A DNA stretch of 64,000 nt from Brassica napus (lineage: Eukaryota > Streptophyta > Magnoliopsida > Brassicales > Brassicaceae): positions 18,997,726-19,061,725 of the forward strand of contig NC_063437.1 in the NCBI RefSeq assembly GCF_020379485.1, read 5' to 3'. Under the pieces are notes generated by a model that was not told where the DNA came from, did no database searches, and worked only from the letters and a program-made list of their open reading frames with translations. The translations under genes and the position numbers were made by a program. Shown piece after piece: positions 35,712 to 48,786 of this stretch (within the stretch, counting starts at the first letter, position 1; every line of letters begins with the position of its first letter).

Positions 35712-36390
35712 AGTTTTGGATTTGTGGGCGTTTAACTTTTTTTTTTTATAAACTAAATAATAATGCTGTTACGTAGACTTGACTCTGCACCTCTTAATGA
35801 GATATAAGGGGCGTATAACTTTGTGTATTAGGTTTTACATGTGTTTGAAATTATAGTGCGGGGTAAATTTTACTTTGGATCTTTAGAAATATATTATGCT
35901 TTACGAGTAGAGTTTAGTGGAAATAACTCAGAATCTATATTTATATGTTGCGATAAAAAGTCGAGAAAGTCCATATTCAACTATACTCATTTATTATAGT
36001 TAATGAAATATATTATTCCTGGTAACTTTCTAGAGATCATAGCCTTTTTTTTCTAACCCAAATACTCTTGTAATATGATTACGTACCGAGTGATGGACCA
36101 ATGTTTAACTACACAAAAATGATGCACCCTAAGCTGTTGCACACCCATCTTATTCCATTGGACCACGCATGGTGAGTAATAATATTCAGTTGTTCAGAAT
36201 CAATAACAAATGGATATATAAAAGAGGCTTATTTACCAAATAAAAAAAAAGAATAGAAATTAAATTTGTAGAGAAAAAAGAGAAAGAGATAAGAAGAGAA
36301 AGTAGGAAGGAGGGAGAGATTTTGGTTAGTTAGTGATCTTATGTTTTTTGTATGGTTAGTAGGCCTAATTTCCCATTTAAAAGAATTAGA
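35712..36390. other. Intergenic, nothing recognised
   Basis: AT-rich, no supported coding region; a short minus-strand ORF at 36229-36486 has no features. Confidence 0.4.
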
Positions 36391-36611
36391 GGGTATTATT
36401 GGTTTGTGCATTTTAATAGATTTGTAAATCCAAACTAAATGTAGTGTTATTGGTTCTATTATTTTAAAATTCACATTCAAATCCATAGTTATTGGTTTTA
36501 TGATTTTAAAATAAATTTTAGAATCATGCGTTATTCAATAATGAAGATTTGTGTATGGATTTAATTTGAAACTGGATTTGATTGGATTTGTAACTATTTT
36601 TAAGAGTAAAA
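36391..36611. mobile_element. MITE-like sequence (TATTATTGGTTT family)
   Basis: GAGGGTATTATTGGTTTGTG opens a region of ATTTGTAAATCC and ATTATTGGTTTTATGATTTT repeats. A related right end lies at ~39050-39092 (reverse complement GGGGGTTATTGGTTTTGGTA), so one element may have been split by the Helitron between them. Borders are uncertain. Confidence 0.4.
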
Positions 36612-38356
36612 CTAGATTTTGACCCGCGCTTAAGAAACGCGGGTTTGAAATTTTAAAATTTTTTTAATCTAGTATAATTTTTTTGTTTCACATTATAACT
36701 ATTGATTTTTAATGTTTTTATTATTTATTATTTTTTATAGTAAGAGATTTGTTTGAAAAAGATTTAAAGATGATATGTATGTTTTTAGTAGTAAAGATAT
36801 TCATTATTAAAAATATATATTTTAATTATTGAACTGTATTAACCAATGTTTTGAAAATCTGATCGGACCGTACGATCGAACCAGTCGGATCATGACTCGC
36901 TCTTCTAACTGGTTCCGAGTTGTGCTAAAAACCGAATTTGAGTTAAATCGGACCTAGTTCAATATTAAAACCCAGTTTTCGCAAATTCAAGTTAAAAAAT
37001 AAAAAAAATTGTAAATTTTAATAAGATTTCATCAAAATTTAATATTGTTTTCTACTACATATATAAATAAATTAGTTTTAGTTTTTGAATTTTGAATTTT
37101 ATTTTTCATATCATTTTTAAAATATAACATTGATATAAACTTATATCAAAATTAATTTATAGTTATACTTACATATATATAGTTACTTAATTTAAAATTA
37201 AATTAAAATTAAGCGGTTAAACCGATTAAACTGGTCCGGCCATTGACCCAGGTGCAATGTTGAATCAGTGTCCCGTTCGGTTTTCAAAACATTGTCATTA
37301 ACACACAAGCTATCAATTTTAAAAATGAATTTTCCTCTCATATATTTATATCATAGTTACAACTATCAATTTACATTATTATAAAACCAATTATTTTTAG
37401 TATTGATATAGTTTTCAATTTCAGATATTAAACTTGTGATAACATTTCATAAAAAGAGTCAAGAAATACATGAATAACATATCACTTAAAAAGTGCAATG
37501 AATATTGTTAAGTTTTTAATACAAAGGTATGCTTCATATGTTCGATAATCTATATGTAGGGTCCAAAAATATGTACATTAATATTAATCCGTTTGTTATG
37601 ACTATCTCCTTAAGTTATTTTCTGTATTAAAAAATAATAATAAAATATTTACGTAAAATATCGTTGTTAGTTACAATATCTCTTTTTGTACATTAAGGAA
37701 ATTATGAGTTGATGTATGGAATATTACTTTGGCTTAAAAACAGGCTGAATTATATGGTGTTAGTCTAACCAATAGGTTCAAACAACCTTGCATAAGTAGA
37801 TTTTTTTAAGAATGCTTCCCTTTTAATAGTATAGATAAATAAGATTATTATGTGTGTTTGCATAGTGCTATGTGACATCGATTACCATACTTGCCTTTGA
37901 CCTTTTTGGAAGGGATGCTTCGTTTTTTTTATATAGATCTATTGGTTTAAATGGTTTTATGAAGGGTAAAATTAATTAAAATGTAAGTTCAGTAATTGGA
38001 TAAGAACTTGTTAATGTTAATCCATGGAACTTAGTGTTGATCGCTAGTGTTAATCCATGGGATTGTTTTTTTTTGTACGTGACTATTTGTTTCCATTTTA
38101 ATGTTAAGCGCTGTTAAGATAATAGTATTATTTAGTTAAATAATAAGATTTGTCCAGGACGATGGCATATTCTAAAAATATGCTTTACAGGTCCAGAAAT
38201 AAAGTCAAATGCTGTTATAATAATTTCTTTGGATTTTGATCGTGAAGGTTTGTTATAACAAATAGGTTAGACCAAAACATAAAAAAAAAAGTAAAAGTGT
38301 CCAAACAACTTGTATAAGTAGATTTTTCAAGACTGATTCCCTTTTAATAGAATAGA
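36612..38356 (-). mobile_element. Helitron with two stacked 5' ends
   Basis: The 3' end (minus strand) has an ACCCGCG...CGCGGGT hairpin, then CAAAATCTAG followed by T at 36612. The first 5' end TCTATACTATTAAAAGGGAA is at 37835. A second, TCTATTCTATTAAAAGGGAA, lies at 38356, each with host T beyond. Segments after both 5' ends share AAATCTACTTATACAAG-like sequence. So the element is 1224 bp, or 1745 bp with a repeated head. No Rep/helicase ORF is present. Confidence 0.82.
36844..37294. mobile_element. hAT-like MITE nested in the Helitron
   Basis: Inverted ends CAATGTTTTGAAAA (36844) and TTTTCAAAACATTG (37294) enclose the element. It is flanked by GTATTAAC and TCATTAAC, an 8-bp target duplication with two mismatches. 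The interior has CGGTTAAACCGATTAAACTG-type repeats near the right end. Confidence 0.75.
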
Positions 38357-39216
38357 TACAAAGGAACAAATATTGGGTTTAACCTTGTTATTTTGGTTGG
38401 ATTTGTTTTATATTGTTTTCTTTTTTCATTCTTTATATTTTCGTGTCCCAACAAACATCGGTTGATGCATTACTTCAAATTTTATACATTGTTTTTTGCT
38501 CATGTTAAAAACATGCACTAAGCACATGTCCATACAAACATATTGTATAATGCATTCGATAATGAAAAAGAGCTGCAACAAGAGATGTATTCCATATGAA
38601 CGTATCCCCACCAAATGTGTGCGACCAGCCTTTGATGCTTAGCAAAATGAAAAAGAGGCAAGAAAGATAATGAATGGTGGAGAAGATGAAGTTGTCGATA
38701 AGTTCCGAGAATACTCCGATGAGATTTCTGAAAAGATGACAAGTAAATCTGTTTTGTCAGAAATTTTTACTTTTTGATCCGATCAAACTTCCAATAACAT
38801 GGTGAAAAAATAGTTTGATCCGAAATTTCTGAGAAGATTCCGTGAAAAGTTTGTTTTGACAATTCATGTCTTTGGAAGTTGCAGTCGGAGAACATAATGT
38901 TCTCTTGTAGTGCTTTATTTAGGTCTAGTTATAAATCCATTGATTTATAACACTTCATATATTTGATTTTAAAATACTCATATCAATAATTCTCACTCGA
39001 TTTGAAAATCACTGGATTTATGGAAGATTTCTAAATATAAGGATAATTTATAAATCTACTAAACTACCAAAACCAATAACCCCCACTTAGATTTAAAAAA
39101 ACCCGCGAAAGAGAGAGAGAGAGCGACAACAAAGGCGGCCGTAACAATTAGATATTCCTCTTACTCTTCCCTCTTTTTCATTTGATTTCCTCTTCCTGCT
39201 CTAATCCCTAGTCAAT
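38357..39216. other. Unassigned intergenic DNA
   Basis: A short duplicated-looking segment, TTTCTGA(A/G)AAGAT, recurs near 38727 and 38828. No gene is supported. The right part (38920-39092) resembles the MITE at 36391. A GA-run at 39107-39123 precedes the next ORF and resembles a 5' leader. Confidence 0.4.
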
Positions 39217-39535
39217 ATGTCTTCTTCTTTGCTGCAGTGGTGGTCCGTTCCTCAGAACGATGTAGATCTGTCGGAGTCGTCCATTGATTTCGTTTGGAGA
39301 GACGACGAGACTATGGAGAAGTCAAGAAGAGGAGAGTCTGCGTTTAGGACCGAAGGTATAACAAGATCAAGTTTTCCCCTTTTCAGATCTAGGGTTATAC
39401 TTTCACGGCGGTGGCACGTGAACCAGGTCAGACAACTCCATTACCTCGGCTGTTTCCTCCTGCTGAGGCGGTGCTAACGGGAAGAGAAGAGATGCGACTG
39501 GAGATTGTCGGGTGGATTCATTCTCGGTGTGGTAA
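39217..39535 (+). pseudogene. Unrecognised gene fragment, interrupted by a MITE
   Basis: From an ATG after a purine/pyrimidine-rich leader it reads MSSSLLQWWSVPQNDVDLSE and on to ESAFRTEG. A possible intron (GTATAACAAG... AG) follows, and another frame continues PGQTTPLPRLFPPAEAV to MRLEIVGWIHSRC. Codon content and leader look genic, but I do not recognise the family. The sequence is cut at 39535 by a Harbinger-like MITE and no continuation is visible beyond it. It may be a truncated or captured exon. Confidence 0.4.
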
Positions 39536-39787
39536 GAGCACCCACAACAACAAATCCTTAACAATAAATTATTATAATAATATATGGGGCCCAATTTACG
39601 AATCTCTTTTCTGACAGTCTCTTTACTGTGTGCGGGTTCCACTGCCGTGTGGGAGTCCGCGATTGGCCAATCTTTTTTTTTTTTAATTCCGACAAAAAAG
39701 AAGAAAAAAAAAATATTCCAAAAGTTGTTGTTAAAGATTTGTTGTTAAGGATTTGTTGTTAAGGATTTGTTGTTGTGGGTGCTCTAA
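39533..39787. mobile_element. Harbinger/Tourist-like MITE, 249 bp
   Basis: The element is 39536-39784. The left end GAGCACCCACAACAACAAAT, continuing CCTTAACAA, is the inverse of the right end, which ends in TTGTTGTTGTGGGTGCTC. The target duplication is TAA (39533-39535 and 39785-39787). The right arm holds three tandem copies of TTGTTGTTAAGGATT, so only the last pairs with the left arm. Confidence 0.88.
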
Positions 39788-40229
39788 AAAAATACATTGT
39801 TAGCTTTGGCCAAGTAGTGTTAAGTCCAATCAAGTGACTTAGGGCAATACTAGATAGCTGTAACCTATTTGGTTCAGGGCCGTTTAATAGCATGTGCATG
39901 TAGAGCGGTTAAACAGGGTCCAAATATAAAAATAAAAATTTTAAATTTTTTTTTAACAATATATACATAAATTATAGTCTAAAACTTCAAAGTTTAAATA
40001 CAATACTGACTAATTTAGAGTTTATAATTTATAAAAAAACGTTAAACATATATAAATAGAACTATTAATTTCTAAAGCTATTTTATTATGCTTTAAATAT
40101 ATTGTTAATATTTTTAAACAGGGTCTAAAAAATAATTGAGACGGCCCTATTTTGGTTTCAAGTCTCTAGAGGTCATAACCTTGTGTATCTTGTGTTGGTA
40201 AATTTAAAGTTGATATGAGATAAAAAAAA

Positions 40230-40260
<31 letters not shown>

Positions 40261-42379
40261 GGATATATACGTAGACCTTTACATACTTTAAGTTGAGAGA
40301 CCCAAAATTACGAGCCACGGTTGTAATTGTGCTGAGGGTGATGGTGCGACTGACTTCATATGTTATTAGGAGTTTTATAAATTTATATTACAGTATTCTT
40401 TACAGTATTCTTACATCCCACGTATAATGTGTGAATAAATTTGTAGTTAGGTCTCACGTCTCAGAAGAGTTATCCGGTTACCATACGCTATGTCTATATT
40501 ATTATTATTATTATTATATTATTTTTAATGTTTAGTTAATTATGTTATTACAATGGTATAATAGTATGCCATGCACTATACTGAAGATTTTTTGTAACAT
40601 CATTTCTTCATAATCTGAATAATGTTGATTTTTTGGGATTTGAACCTCACACATTTTGGTATAGAAACATTACTGAATCCTTAGTAGAACCGTTGGATTA
40701 AGGGGTTTTCCACATCTATACTATTATTTGCGAATGTTATATCTATACTATTATTTGTGAATTAATTTTTCGCATTCGAGCTCTTACGTTAAAAGTTAAA
40801 CTGATTAATGTCATTATTACCCTTAATGAATATATATATATATATACTATAATTAAAAACGAATTTATATTAATAATATCATATATTTTTAAAAAGAACA
40901 TAATTCATATATTATATAATTAAAACGAATTTTATATTAATAAATCATATTTTAAAATAAGACAATTCTTATATATTTTGTTGTTATCTTGAAATAATGT
41001 CTTCTGTTATAAAAATTTTAAATTAAGATATACAACAATTTATAATGAAATATTAATCAAGCAAAAAATTTTGTATAAAGATATTTTTTAAAATGTTTTA
41101 ATTATTTGTTTTTAATGAAAAACTTTATCAAATATAAATAATTTGATGTTTGATTTTTTTTTTAAGACATAAACAATAACTTATCGTACTGGTTTGACTT
41201 AAACTAATTAATATTTTTAAGAAGATTATACTCGCATGTGCAGACAAACATCTATTAATTATGTATATGCAAAATATAAATGTTAATTTATATAAATTAT
41301 AAATACATATATTATTGGGTATATGAATATTTTTAGCAATAAGGTGAATTTATTAATTTTTTAGATATAACTTTAGCATTTTCTTTATAAGAAATTCACA
41401 TTTTATTTTATTTTTAATAATATTCTTATTATGAATTTGCGAGATAACTCATTTAACTTACGATGAGAATGAGATTAGATGATTAGAGTTCGAATTAATG
41501 GATACAAATTTATATACTAAATAAGCTGAGTTAAGGTAGGATATAAAATACTCTAATTCATGATAAGATGAACCAAGTTGAGAGAACTAGCTCATTTTAA
41601 TATCTCAAGAAACTTGTATGTCATATATAATCTTTACATTATCTCACTCGTGGACAACTGTGATTTATAATTGAGAATAAAATGTAATACACCAGATTGG
41701 TAAAGCGGACCAACCAAATTTGTTTGGCCTTTTCTTGTTGTCAGGATCCCCTGTGGAACTTTTGCTTACATATGTACTTGTGTGTAATATATTTTAGTTT
41801 TTCTCTGTAATACAAATTATATTTTAGTTATGATTCTAAGTCTAATTGTTAAATATTTGGAACACATATATCATATATGTCGACTGGACTAGCGGACAAC
41901 TACTGATCGTGCTGCAATTCTATACATGATCATACAAAAAAAAGTTGTACAAAAAGAACTTTGAAAAAAAGAACTAGGAAATAATAGATATTAATAATGC
42001 AGGGGTTGTCTTGAACCATGTGAATCTCAAATTATCTAATTTTATCAAAGTAAACCATGTGAAACTCAAAAATCATCTCATATTACCAAATCATGTCAAT
42101 TACAAATACCTGTAATGGGGCAAGAAGAAAATACAAATGCTTATGAACCCTGTCTTTATGTAATGTCATTTTAAATGTTAATTTATCCGATTTCGAATTT
42201 TCTGTTTTTTATAGATCTTTAATCTTGTTGCTTTGTTTTAAATACTGTGTGATTTAGATCACTACGTACTACTACCATCCACCGCATTAGTGTTTATCCA
42301 TGCGTCAATTGGTATTCAAAAACATAAATAAAATTGATTATATAGTGAGTTGCCAAAACAAAATTGATTATATAGTGAA
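39788..42379. other. AT-rich repeat-derived DNA with a Helitron 5' head
   Basis: No gene is supported. Microsatellites lie at 40229-40254 (AAT) and 40498-40516 (ATT). A doubled Helitron-type 5' head TCTATACTATTATTTG occurs at 40714 and ~40744, followed by TTCGCATTCGAGCTC. A matching 3' hairpin plus CTAG was not found with confidence. A micro-insertion with a 19-bp direct repeat is at 42330-42378. Confidence 0.5.
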
Positions 42380-43112
42380 CTAGAGTCGGCCCGCCCTACG
42401 GGCGAGAAGTTGTAATAAAAATTATTTTATATAAATTTCTATTAATTTTATGAAAGATTATAAAAACCTTGTATATGGAAAGCGATATTATAAACAAATA
42501 AATAATAAATAGGATTTTTAGATTAAATTTACAGTAATCTTCATTGTTCTCAATTTTTCAGAGTAAAGAATTTATATCTTCATTACATGTAAATTATTTG
42601 ATGTTTTGTTAACTTGGTTTGCATAATTTGGTTGTTGTTTTTAGCTGTAAGATTTGCTCGTAACAACTGTTAGTGGTATGATTATGCTGTTTTTTTGTTT
42701 TGGTCGTTATTCATCAATCATGATTAGTTTAAATAATTTCTTCTTATGCTTAGATTCCTGTACATAGTTTGGTTCTTGTTATTGATTTGGAATGTAGGTG
42801 GTGTGTTTTGGATTCAGTTTTGTTTTTTAGGTAGATGCCATGTAAACACTCAGATGTGTGATTAAGCAATAGGTCTCTGAGATAGTGATTCTCCAATTTA
42901 AGTCCAAATAGAGAAGAGTTGGGAAGGTTAATATTTGAAGGTGGTGAAAGGTTTATAAAATATTTTCGTTCGACACATTTGCTTTATTTATCTAAGCTCA
43001 TACTATATGTTAAAGATGTAATGATGACAATATTGTAGACGATCCTTTACAATGACATGGTTAAAAGATCATTGGATGAGGAAACAATCTCTGCAATTAC
43101 TGTGAAAATACA

Positions 43113-43320
43113 TTACCTACGTAAGCTAACCACAACTCCAATAGCATCATCATCATTACATCTTGAGCATGTAAAAGATGTGAAACCCTGCTGTAGCTTT
43201 TGATAGCAATTAGAACAGGAGAAGGAGCACCATCCATTGCTTGTCTCAATTTCACTGAATTTGGCTTTGCTAAGGAACTCACCAGTCTGCAGGTATAGAC
43301 ACGCAGAGGATGAGTGAAAG
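43113..43320 (-). pseudogene. RPA1 (replication protein A large subunit) C-terminal zinc-region fragment
   Basis: It reads FLSKAKFSEIETSNGWCSFS then CSNCYQKLQQGFTSFTCSRC. This matches the DBD-C pattern of RPA1-like proteins (GWCYxxCxxC...xFTCxxC). Only this block is present. RPA-like sequences are common passengers or components of plant Helitrons. Confidence 0.65.
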
Positions 43321-44429
43321 ATGAATCCATGATTGCAGTACCAATAAGTAAATTTAAGTACCAGAGGTGGGGAAACAAAGACATATATGACTATATGAGC
43401 CAGACCAAGACCCACCTAGCCTAGAGGGAATAAAACAACAGTTGCAAGAGAGTTGAAATATTAGGATGAGGTTGGACTTTCTTAAACTTTAAGAAAGTTC
43501 TTGCCGGCTTGAGTTTGTTGATCATAATAAAAGTGTGCTCTGGACGTTGCTTTGAGGAAAAAGAAAACAAAAATTTGCTCTGAAAATCAGTAGAACTAAA
43601 CTAAACAAAGTAGTATCAAAAGATTAAAAAGGTGATAATGATGATTCTTTATGATGACTATTCATGAAAAAAGTAATGAGTAACTAATAGTTTATAGAGC
43701 ATGAAACATAATAGCAAAAGTGTGACTTGTGAGCTTGGTTCAGAGACTTGATGAAAACTATTCTTGACGGACGATGTCAGAAAATAATGAGAAATTTTCA
43801 ATCTTTTTAAGAAATATCCAAAAAGCTCCGAACTTTAATATGTATGAATGAAACAAAGTAGCAAAAGTTCACCAACTTGCCCAAGATATTTCTTTATGAT
43901 AATGAAGACAAACAATGATAGAATGTTCATACTTTGTAGAAATTCCCCAACAAATCCAAACTTGAAGACATATGGATAAAACAAATGAGTAAAAAGTGTG
44001 AGCCATCATAGGCAAACACACATTTTCTATTATACAGAACCAACTCTTCTAAGTCTCTTTAACCCTTTATTTAACCTAAAATCAGGGACAGAGTTTGTTA
44101 TTAACAACATACACAAACTGTAGATTAAAGAAGTAATCAGTAGTCTTTAATAGTCTTGTAAAAACACAAAGTACATAATCATTGAGAGGAGAAGAGGAAG
44201 AAAGAAGACTATCCGTTTTGGCGCTTGAAGTGCAGAACTATCACAAAAAAAACTTGGCTAAGGGGTGATTCTTTAAGATGGTGAAAATAAAGAATGAGCA
44301 AAATCCAATATATTTTAAAATGATCCAAAAACTCAAACTTAAAGATATAAAAATGAAACAAAGTAGCAAGTCCACAAAAGAAAATAGCAAAAAGTGTGAA
44401 GCTTTCCTTCAAAAACTTGAATAAAACAA

Positions 44430-44620
44430 AGTAACAAAAGGTTTTATTTTTCTTGAAAGATTGAAGAAACGTACTATTTTGGCTACCAAGCATATCGACC
44501 CTGTTAAGGAAACAACGGTGGAGCTCCGGCGTCCATCTGAGTCGAGGCACCGGAGACCGTACATATGGCCTAACTCTGCCGCCTCCGTAACCTTTGCCAT
44601 TCCAATTCCAATCTCTGTAA
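44430..44620 (-). pseudogene. GARP/G2-like MYB transcription factor exon fragment
   Basis: An AG acceptor near 44618 is followed by NGKGYGGGRVRPYVRSPVPR, then LRWTPELHRCFLNRVDMLGS. This is the first half of a GARP DNA-binding domain (VRPYxRSPVPRLRWTPELHRCFxxAVxxLGG). It stops there: the second helix (ATPK...SHVKSHLQ) is missing. Probably an exon captured by the Helitron. Confidence 0.75.
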
Positions 44621-45026
44621 TTATTGGAAAGAAAATGATTTAGGGGAATGAGCTGATAAAATTCACAGATGGGAACTCACATATTTATAAAAAAGAGGAA
44701 GCGTTTCCACTGATGAAGAAGAATCTCAACCGGCGCAATCAAAACTCTCGGAACGGATTAAGCTCGTCGACTTCACCAACCCCATCGCTCGAATGGCGGA
44801 AAAAAAAATCTTTAGAACCCTAATTTTTGATCAGACGCGGTAGACCAATATTGGGCTCTGTCACTCGGGTAAAGCCTGAAGACCAATCTCACTAAGCCCA
44901 ATAAATGTCGATGGTTATTTAATGAAACGCAAAGTTTTAAGCGTTAGGACAGGTGTCGTCCTGAGAATGAGCGACTTAGTGACGTGGCTCTCTCAGGAGA
45001 GAGACACATTTTTATATATATATAGA

Positions 45027-47883
45027 TTTAATCGAGATAAATGATTTTTGCAGTGTTGTGTAAGTAATCTCACATTCGAAAAAAATAATCTCATAGTAAT
45101 ATGAGAAACTCGTGATATGAACCAATAATTAATACATGGTTAGTTGGTTAGGTGGCGAACGAGGTTTAATTTCATGTATATGCATAATTTAATTGGTGAT
45201 GTTTTTATATACGAATTGTATTGGTCTTTGTAAGTTCTTCTTCTTTGATGTCAGAGGGAAGTGTCGAAGACGGGAACTGGCGGTGACATGTAGATGCATA
45301 ATTAATAGGTTGCATAGGCTACCATTTTCTTTAGTGGAAGCTCAAAGATGCGAAGGTCAACTTGTTTAGGCACATCTTAACGATATCTAGTTGTCAAACC
45401 AAAAATAATAATAATTAATGCTTCCTGTGATTCTATAGGCAATAAGAATTTTAAAGAATTTAATAATGTTATTATTCTAAAGTTAATAAAACAATTTATT
45501 TCCAAAGTAACACAAATTTTTATGTAAGATAGTTGTTTACCTTTAAATAAAATAAAACTAAAACATGATGTTAGGATTTCCTCATTCCAATTAAGAAATT
45601 AAAATTTATCCATTGGAGAAGGGTTTTAGTAATTTAGATATTGAATTTTTTTCTATATATTAGTTACTCATTTTAAAATGCTTACAATTTTGGAATCAAA
45701 ACTTGATTTCGTACCATTTAATTTTATGTACTGCATATTTTAAAATAATCAAACACGAAAATTGAATTTGAAAAAATTACTCTTAATCAACAATATATCT
45801 TCAAATGGTGGACTAATTAACTTGATTATTACTTCATGTGTCACGACTTTTGGTTCGACTGTGTGGAAATGTTGTATATTAAATAATTAATGACAATTGT
45901 ATTTTGAGACCATTCGTAGAGTATTCTGGACTATATTATTCTATAAGAATCATCCAAAATTCCGTGACACTAATTCTTAGAATCCAAACAAAAATTCTCT
46001 TCACATATTATATAGATAATTAGATATTGAGAATTGCCAATTTGTCATATTTTAAATAATAATTTAACTATTCGATGTGAGTTACAGAGATTCATTCCCC
46101 ATGTGAGAATGCTCTGCCCCTAATCGAAGACTTCACTTCCACCTATGCAATGTATAGTATAGAGAAACGACCATTTATTATAGAAACATAAACTCTAAAG
46201 TGTGTATCTAACTGAAAATCGTCGGATGTTAAACTTAAAAATCCGGATCATCTTTTAATTATAAAAAGAATTATATTTACCATTTTCAATGGATTGTTGG
46301 GGAGGGGGTTGAAGAGATATGCTTGCTTAAAAATTACAAAAAGATTTTAAAGTTTATGAAATACTATATGCCTAATTAAGTAGACGATGATGACCCACGG
46401 GCTAAAAAGTTAGGGCAGATACAAATAGTTTATTAATTTAATTTGATTCTTATTAATAATCTGCTGAGACAGAACAGGCGAAAGGGAATAAGTGTTGGGA
46501 CATATTTGGATTTTGGTGCTCTTTCTTATGCTTATTTTTATGATTTTGACAGAATGACATGTTCCGGACTGAGATGCGTGCGCGTGTACGTGGAAACGAG
46601 CTAATTAGGACGTTTAAACATATAATTCATGATTACCGTGGTTACATAAAGGCTGTTCTTTTCATAAACACAGAGTTTAGCGGCAGCGGCCAAAAATTAG
46701 ACTACGACGGAGACCAAAATAGCAGAATCAAAAGTTACGGTAGGCTACTGAATTGCCGGAAAGACAAAAAACGAGACGCTTGTGTCGGACATAATTTCAG
46801 CGTCCTTTCTCCTTGATGTTTGTTTCCGCTGCAACTAAAAATAGGTCAGCGATATAATTGATCCAGAGTTACTTTGATCGCAACTCTCACGGTTAGTTGA
46901 TGCAAGAATAGGATAAGTGGATAACAGATAACACCAACATTTTGACTGCGCATATATGTGATTTTCTTTATTTTCTCTATGAACTAGTATTGAAATATAT
47001 AAGCCGAATAATTATTTTTTCAGAAAATCCAAAATACACGCAAACTATAGATATAAATCATATTCACATTAGAGCCATCGGAAACCCTATATAAATTAAT
47101 AGATTAGGAAACTAAGATCTATGGGACAATTATTCATCATTCTCTGTCTCTCTCTGAAATCGTGACAGAAATATTCCTTCATCATGTGACTTTATCTTAG
47201 ATCGTGGTTACAATTCTAATCACGTAATCGTGGTCATAGACCGTCAATTGTAAAGTATTTATATGAACGCATATATAAATTGCTGCCGAGTTCCTATGTT
47301 AATTTCATATAAATAACTTATCATAACTGAAGCTTTACCAACAAAAAAAATACTGAACCATAAATTAATTGGCCCATCAGTGACCCCGTCAACTAATCTT
47401 CTGTGAATTGATATCTCAACGTCATACTATTTGATAAATGAATGATCTTTTGGTATGTTATAATTAGCTTTGTATATGATTCATTGGCGAGAGAATTATC
47501 TTGAATTGTAACTATAATGTGATGTATTCTGCCAATATAACTATGAGAAATGCTACGAAAATATTTAAGTACGAGAAAGTAGTGTATTACTTGATACTCC
47601 CTATAACGATATATATATGCAAGCTTCCAGTGCTTTACATTCTGATATTACTTGATACTCCCTATAACTTTTTATTATTCCATTGAACTGTTATTTTCAT
47701 AAAATTTCTCAAAATAATAGAAAGAAACTCTCCAAAATCTGTATATATCCATACATTTTAGACAATGCAAACCTAAGGAAAGATAAACCCAAGTAACACA
47801 CATACACATATTCCCATACAAATTTTGCATTTTGTATATAACTTTTTTCCCTGCCTCGTACTTTTTTGGATGATATCCATCAA
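45027..47883. other. Intergenic; ZFP10 3' side
   Basis: No supported gene. The ORF at 46559-46816 has no recognisable features. The sequence is AT-rich with no terminal repeats I can define. CTTGATACTCCCTATAAC recurs at 47592 and 47650 (58 bp apart). Confidence 0.4.
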
Positions 47884-48786
47884 TCAATTTCCCTTTGGTG
47901 GATCAGCCCCTAGCCTAAGCTCAAGATCTAAATCCTCAAAGTGACCACCCTTATGTTTGATCTCCTCGTTTCTTGTAATTATGGCACTCTTACAAGATAA
48001 ACTTGAAACGAAAATCGACGGCTGCGATGAACTCTCACGCATTCGTCTTCTCTTAAGGCTACCACCCCTCCCCGTCTCTTTATCGCTCACTTGAGCAGTA
48101 ATCGGATAACCCTCGTGGATCTCGACATTCATTCTCAGTGAGAGATCAGTGGTGTTTCCAAGATTAACATTTGCTGTATCCCCGTTCTTTGGCACATCTC
48201 TCTCGATCTTTCTCTTCTTGCTTCCTTCTATAACCGGAGTTTCGTAAAGATCACAACGCTTTTTCTTCACGAAAGTATCCGGGCACGACCATGGGGAAGA
48301 AGAGAGAATATTTTCAGAATTGTTAGAAGGTTCTATAGCGTTTGGAGAAGAAGAGGACGTATCTTGTTTTTGAGGCAAACCGGAAGAAACCCTAGAAGGA
48401 GGCAGATATAATAAAGAAGAAGGAGAAGATGGAAGATCAATAGCACGGGAGTGTTGAGACTTAAAATGATTAGGTTTGGAGTTAAAAACCAAAGTATAGC
48501 AAGAGGTTTCACTGTTTTTATGAGATGGATGCTCCGGAGACGAAGAAGACTTGGAAAATAAGTATTGATCGTCAGATTGCTTAAGCCGTGCTCTGTCTCT
48601 TCGGTGAACGTTCATGTGGCCACCGAGGGCTTGAGCCGATCTAAACTCTCTCCGGCAAAAGCTACACGCGTAAGATCTTGGCGGCCACAAAGATCCGGCG
48701 GCATCGTCTTCCGCGAAGGCTAGCTCTTCCCATGATGATTCTTTGTTGCTTTTCTTGGGGATGAAGAAGCCACCAGGTTTCTCCAT
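47884..48786 (-). CDS. ZFP10: ZFP10-type single C2H2 zinc-finger repressor, 300 aa, intronless
   Basis: The protein starts [20 protein letters not shown]. The single zinc finger (about residues 39-61) is [20 protein letters not shown] then [10 protein letters not shown], with the plant-specific QALGGH helix of the SUPERMAN group. A basic stretch KKRKIERD near residue 190 may be a nuclear signal. The C-terminus has the EAR repression motif DLELRLG. Such proteins bind DNA in the nucleus and repress transcription. Length (Arabidopsis ~304 aa) and position (At2g37740, from memory) fit ZFP10. No introns are needed and the frame is intact. Confidence 0.92.
   Translation of the reverse strand: MEKPGGFFIPKKSNKESSWEELAFAEDDAAGSLWPPRSYACSFCRREFRSAQALGGHMNVHRRDRARLKQSDDQYLFSKSSSSPEHPSHKNSETSCYTLVFNSKPNHFKSQHSRAIDLPSSPSSLLYLPPSRVSSGLPQKQDTSSSSPNAIEPSNNSENILSSSPWSCPDTFVKKKRCDLYETPVIEGSKKRKIERDVPKNGDTANVNLGNTTDLSLRMNVEIHEGYPITAQVSDKETGRGGSLKRRRMRESSSQPSIFVSSLSCKSAIITRNEEIKHKGGHFEDLDLELRLGADPPKGN

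Larger units (their letters stand above)
42380..45026 (-). mobile_element. Helitron, 2.65 kb, carrying gene fragments
   Basis: The 3' end (minus strand) has hairpin GCCCGTAGGGC, then CCGACT and CTAG followed by T at 42380. The 5' end TCTATATATATATAAAAATG is at 45026 with host T beyond, so insertion was between A and T. The 5' sub-end contains GTCTCTCTCCTGAGAGAG. It carries an RPA-like and a GARP-like fragment on its own strand. Loosely repeated AACAAAGTAGCAAAAG motifs occur between 43600 and 44440. Confidence 0.75.

Noticed and set aside
38426..38742. Overlapping minus-strand ORFs
   Set aside because: No family features; a short conserved gene could not be supported.
39411..39614. ORF starting at 39411 as an independent gene
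   Set aside because: Its first codon is GTG, and it runs into the MITE; it is treated as part of the fragment at 39217-39535.
46559..46816. 85-aa plus-strand ORF
   Set aside because: It has an ATG but no recognisable domain or splice context and could be chance.
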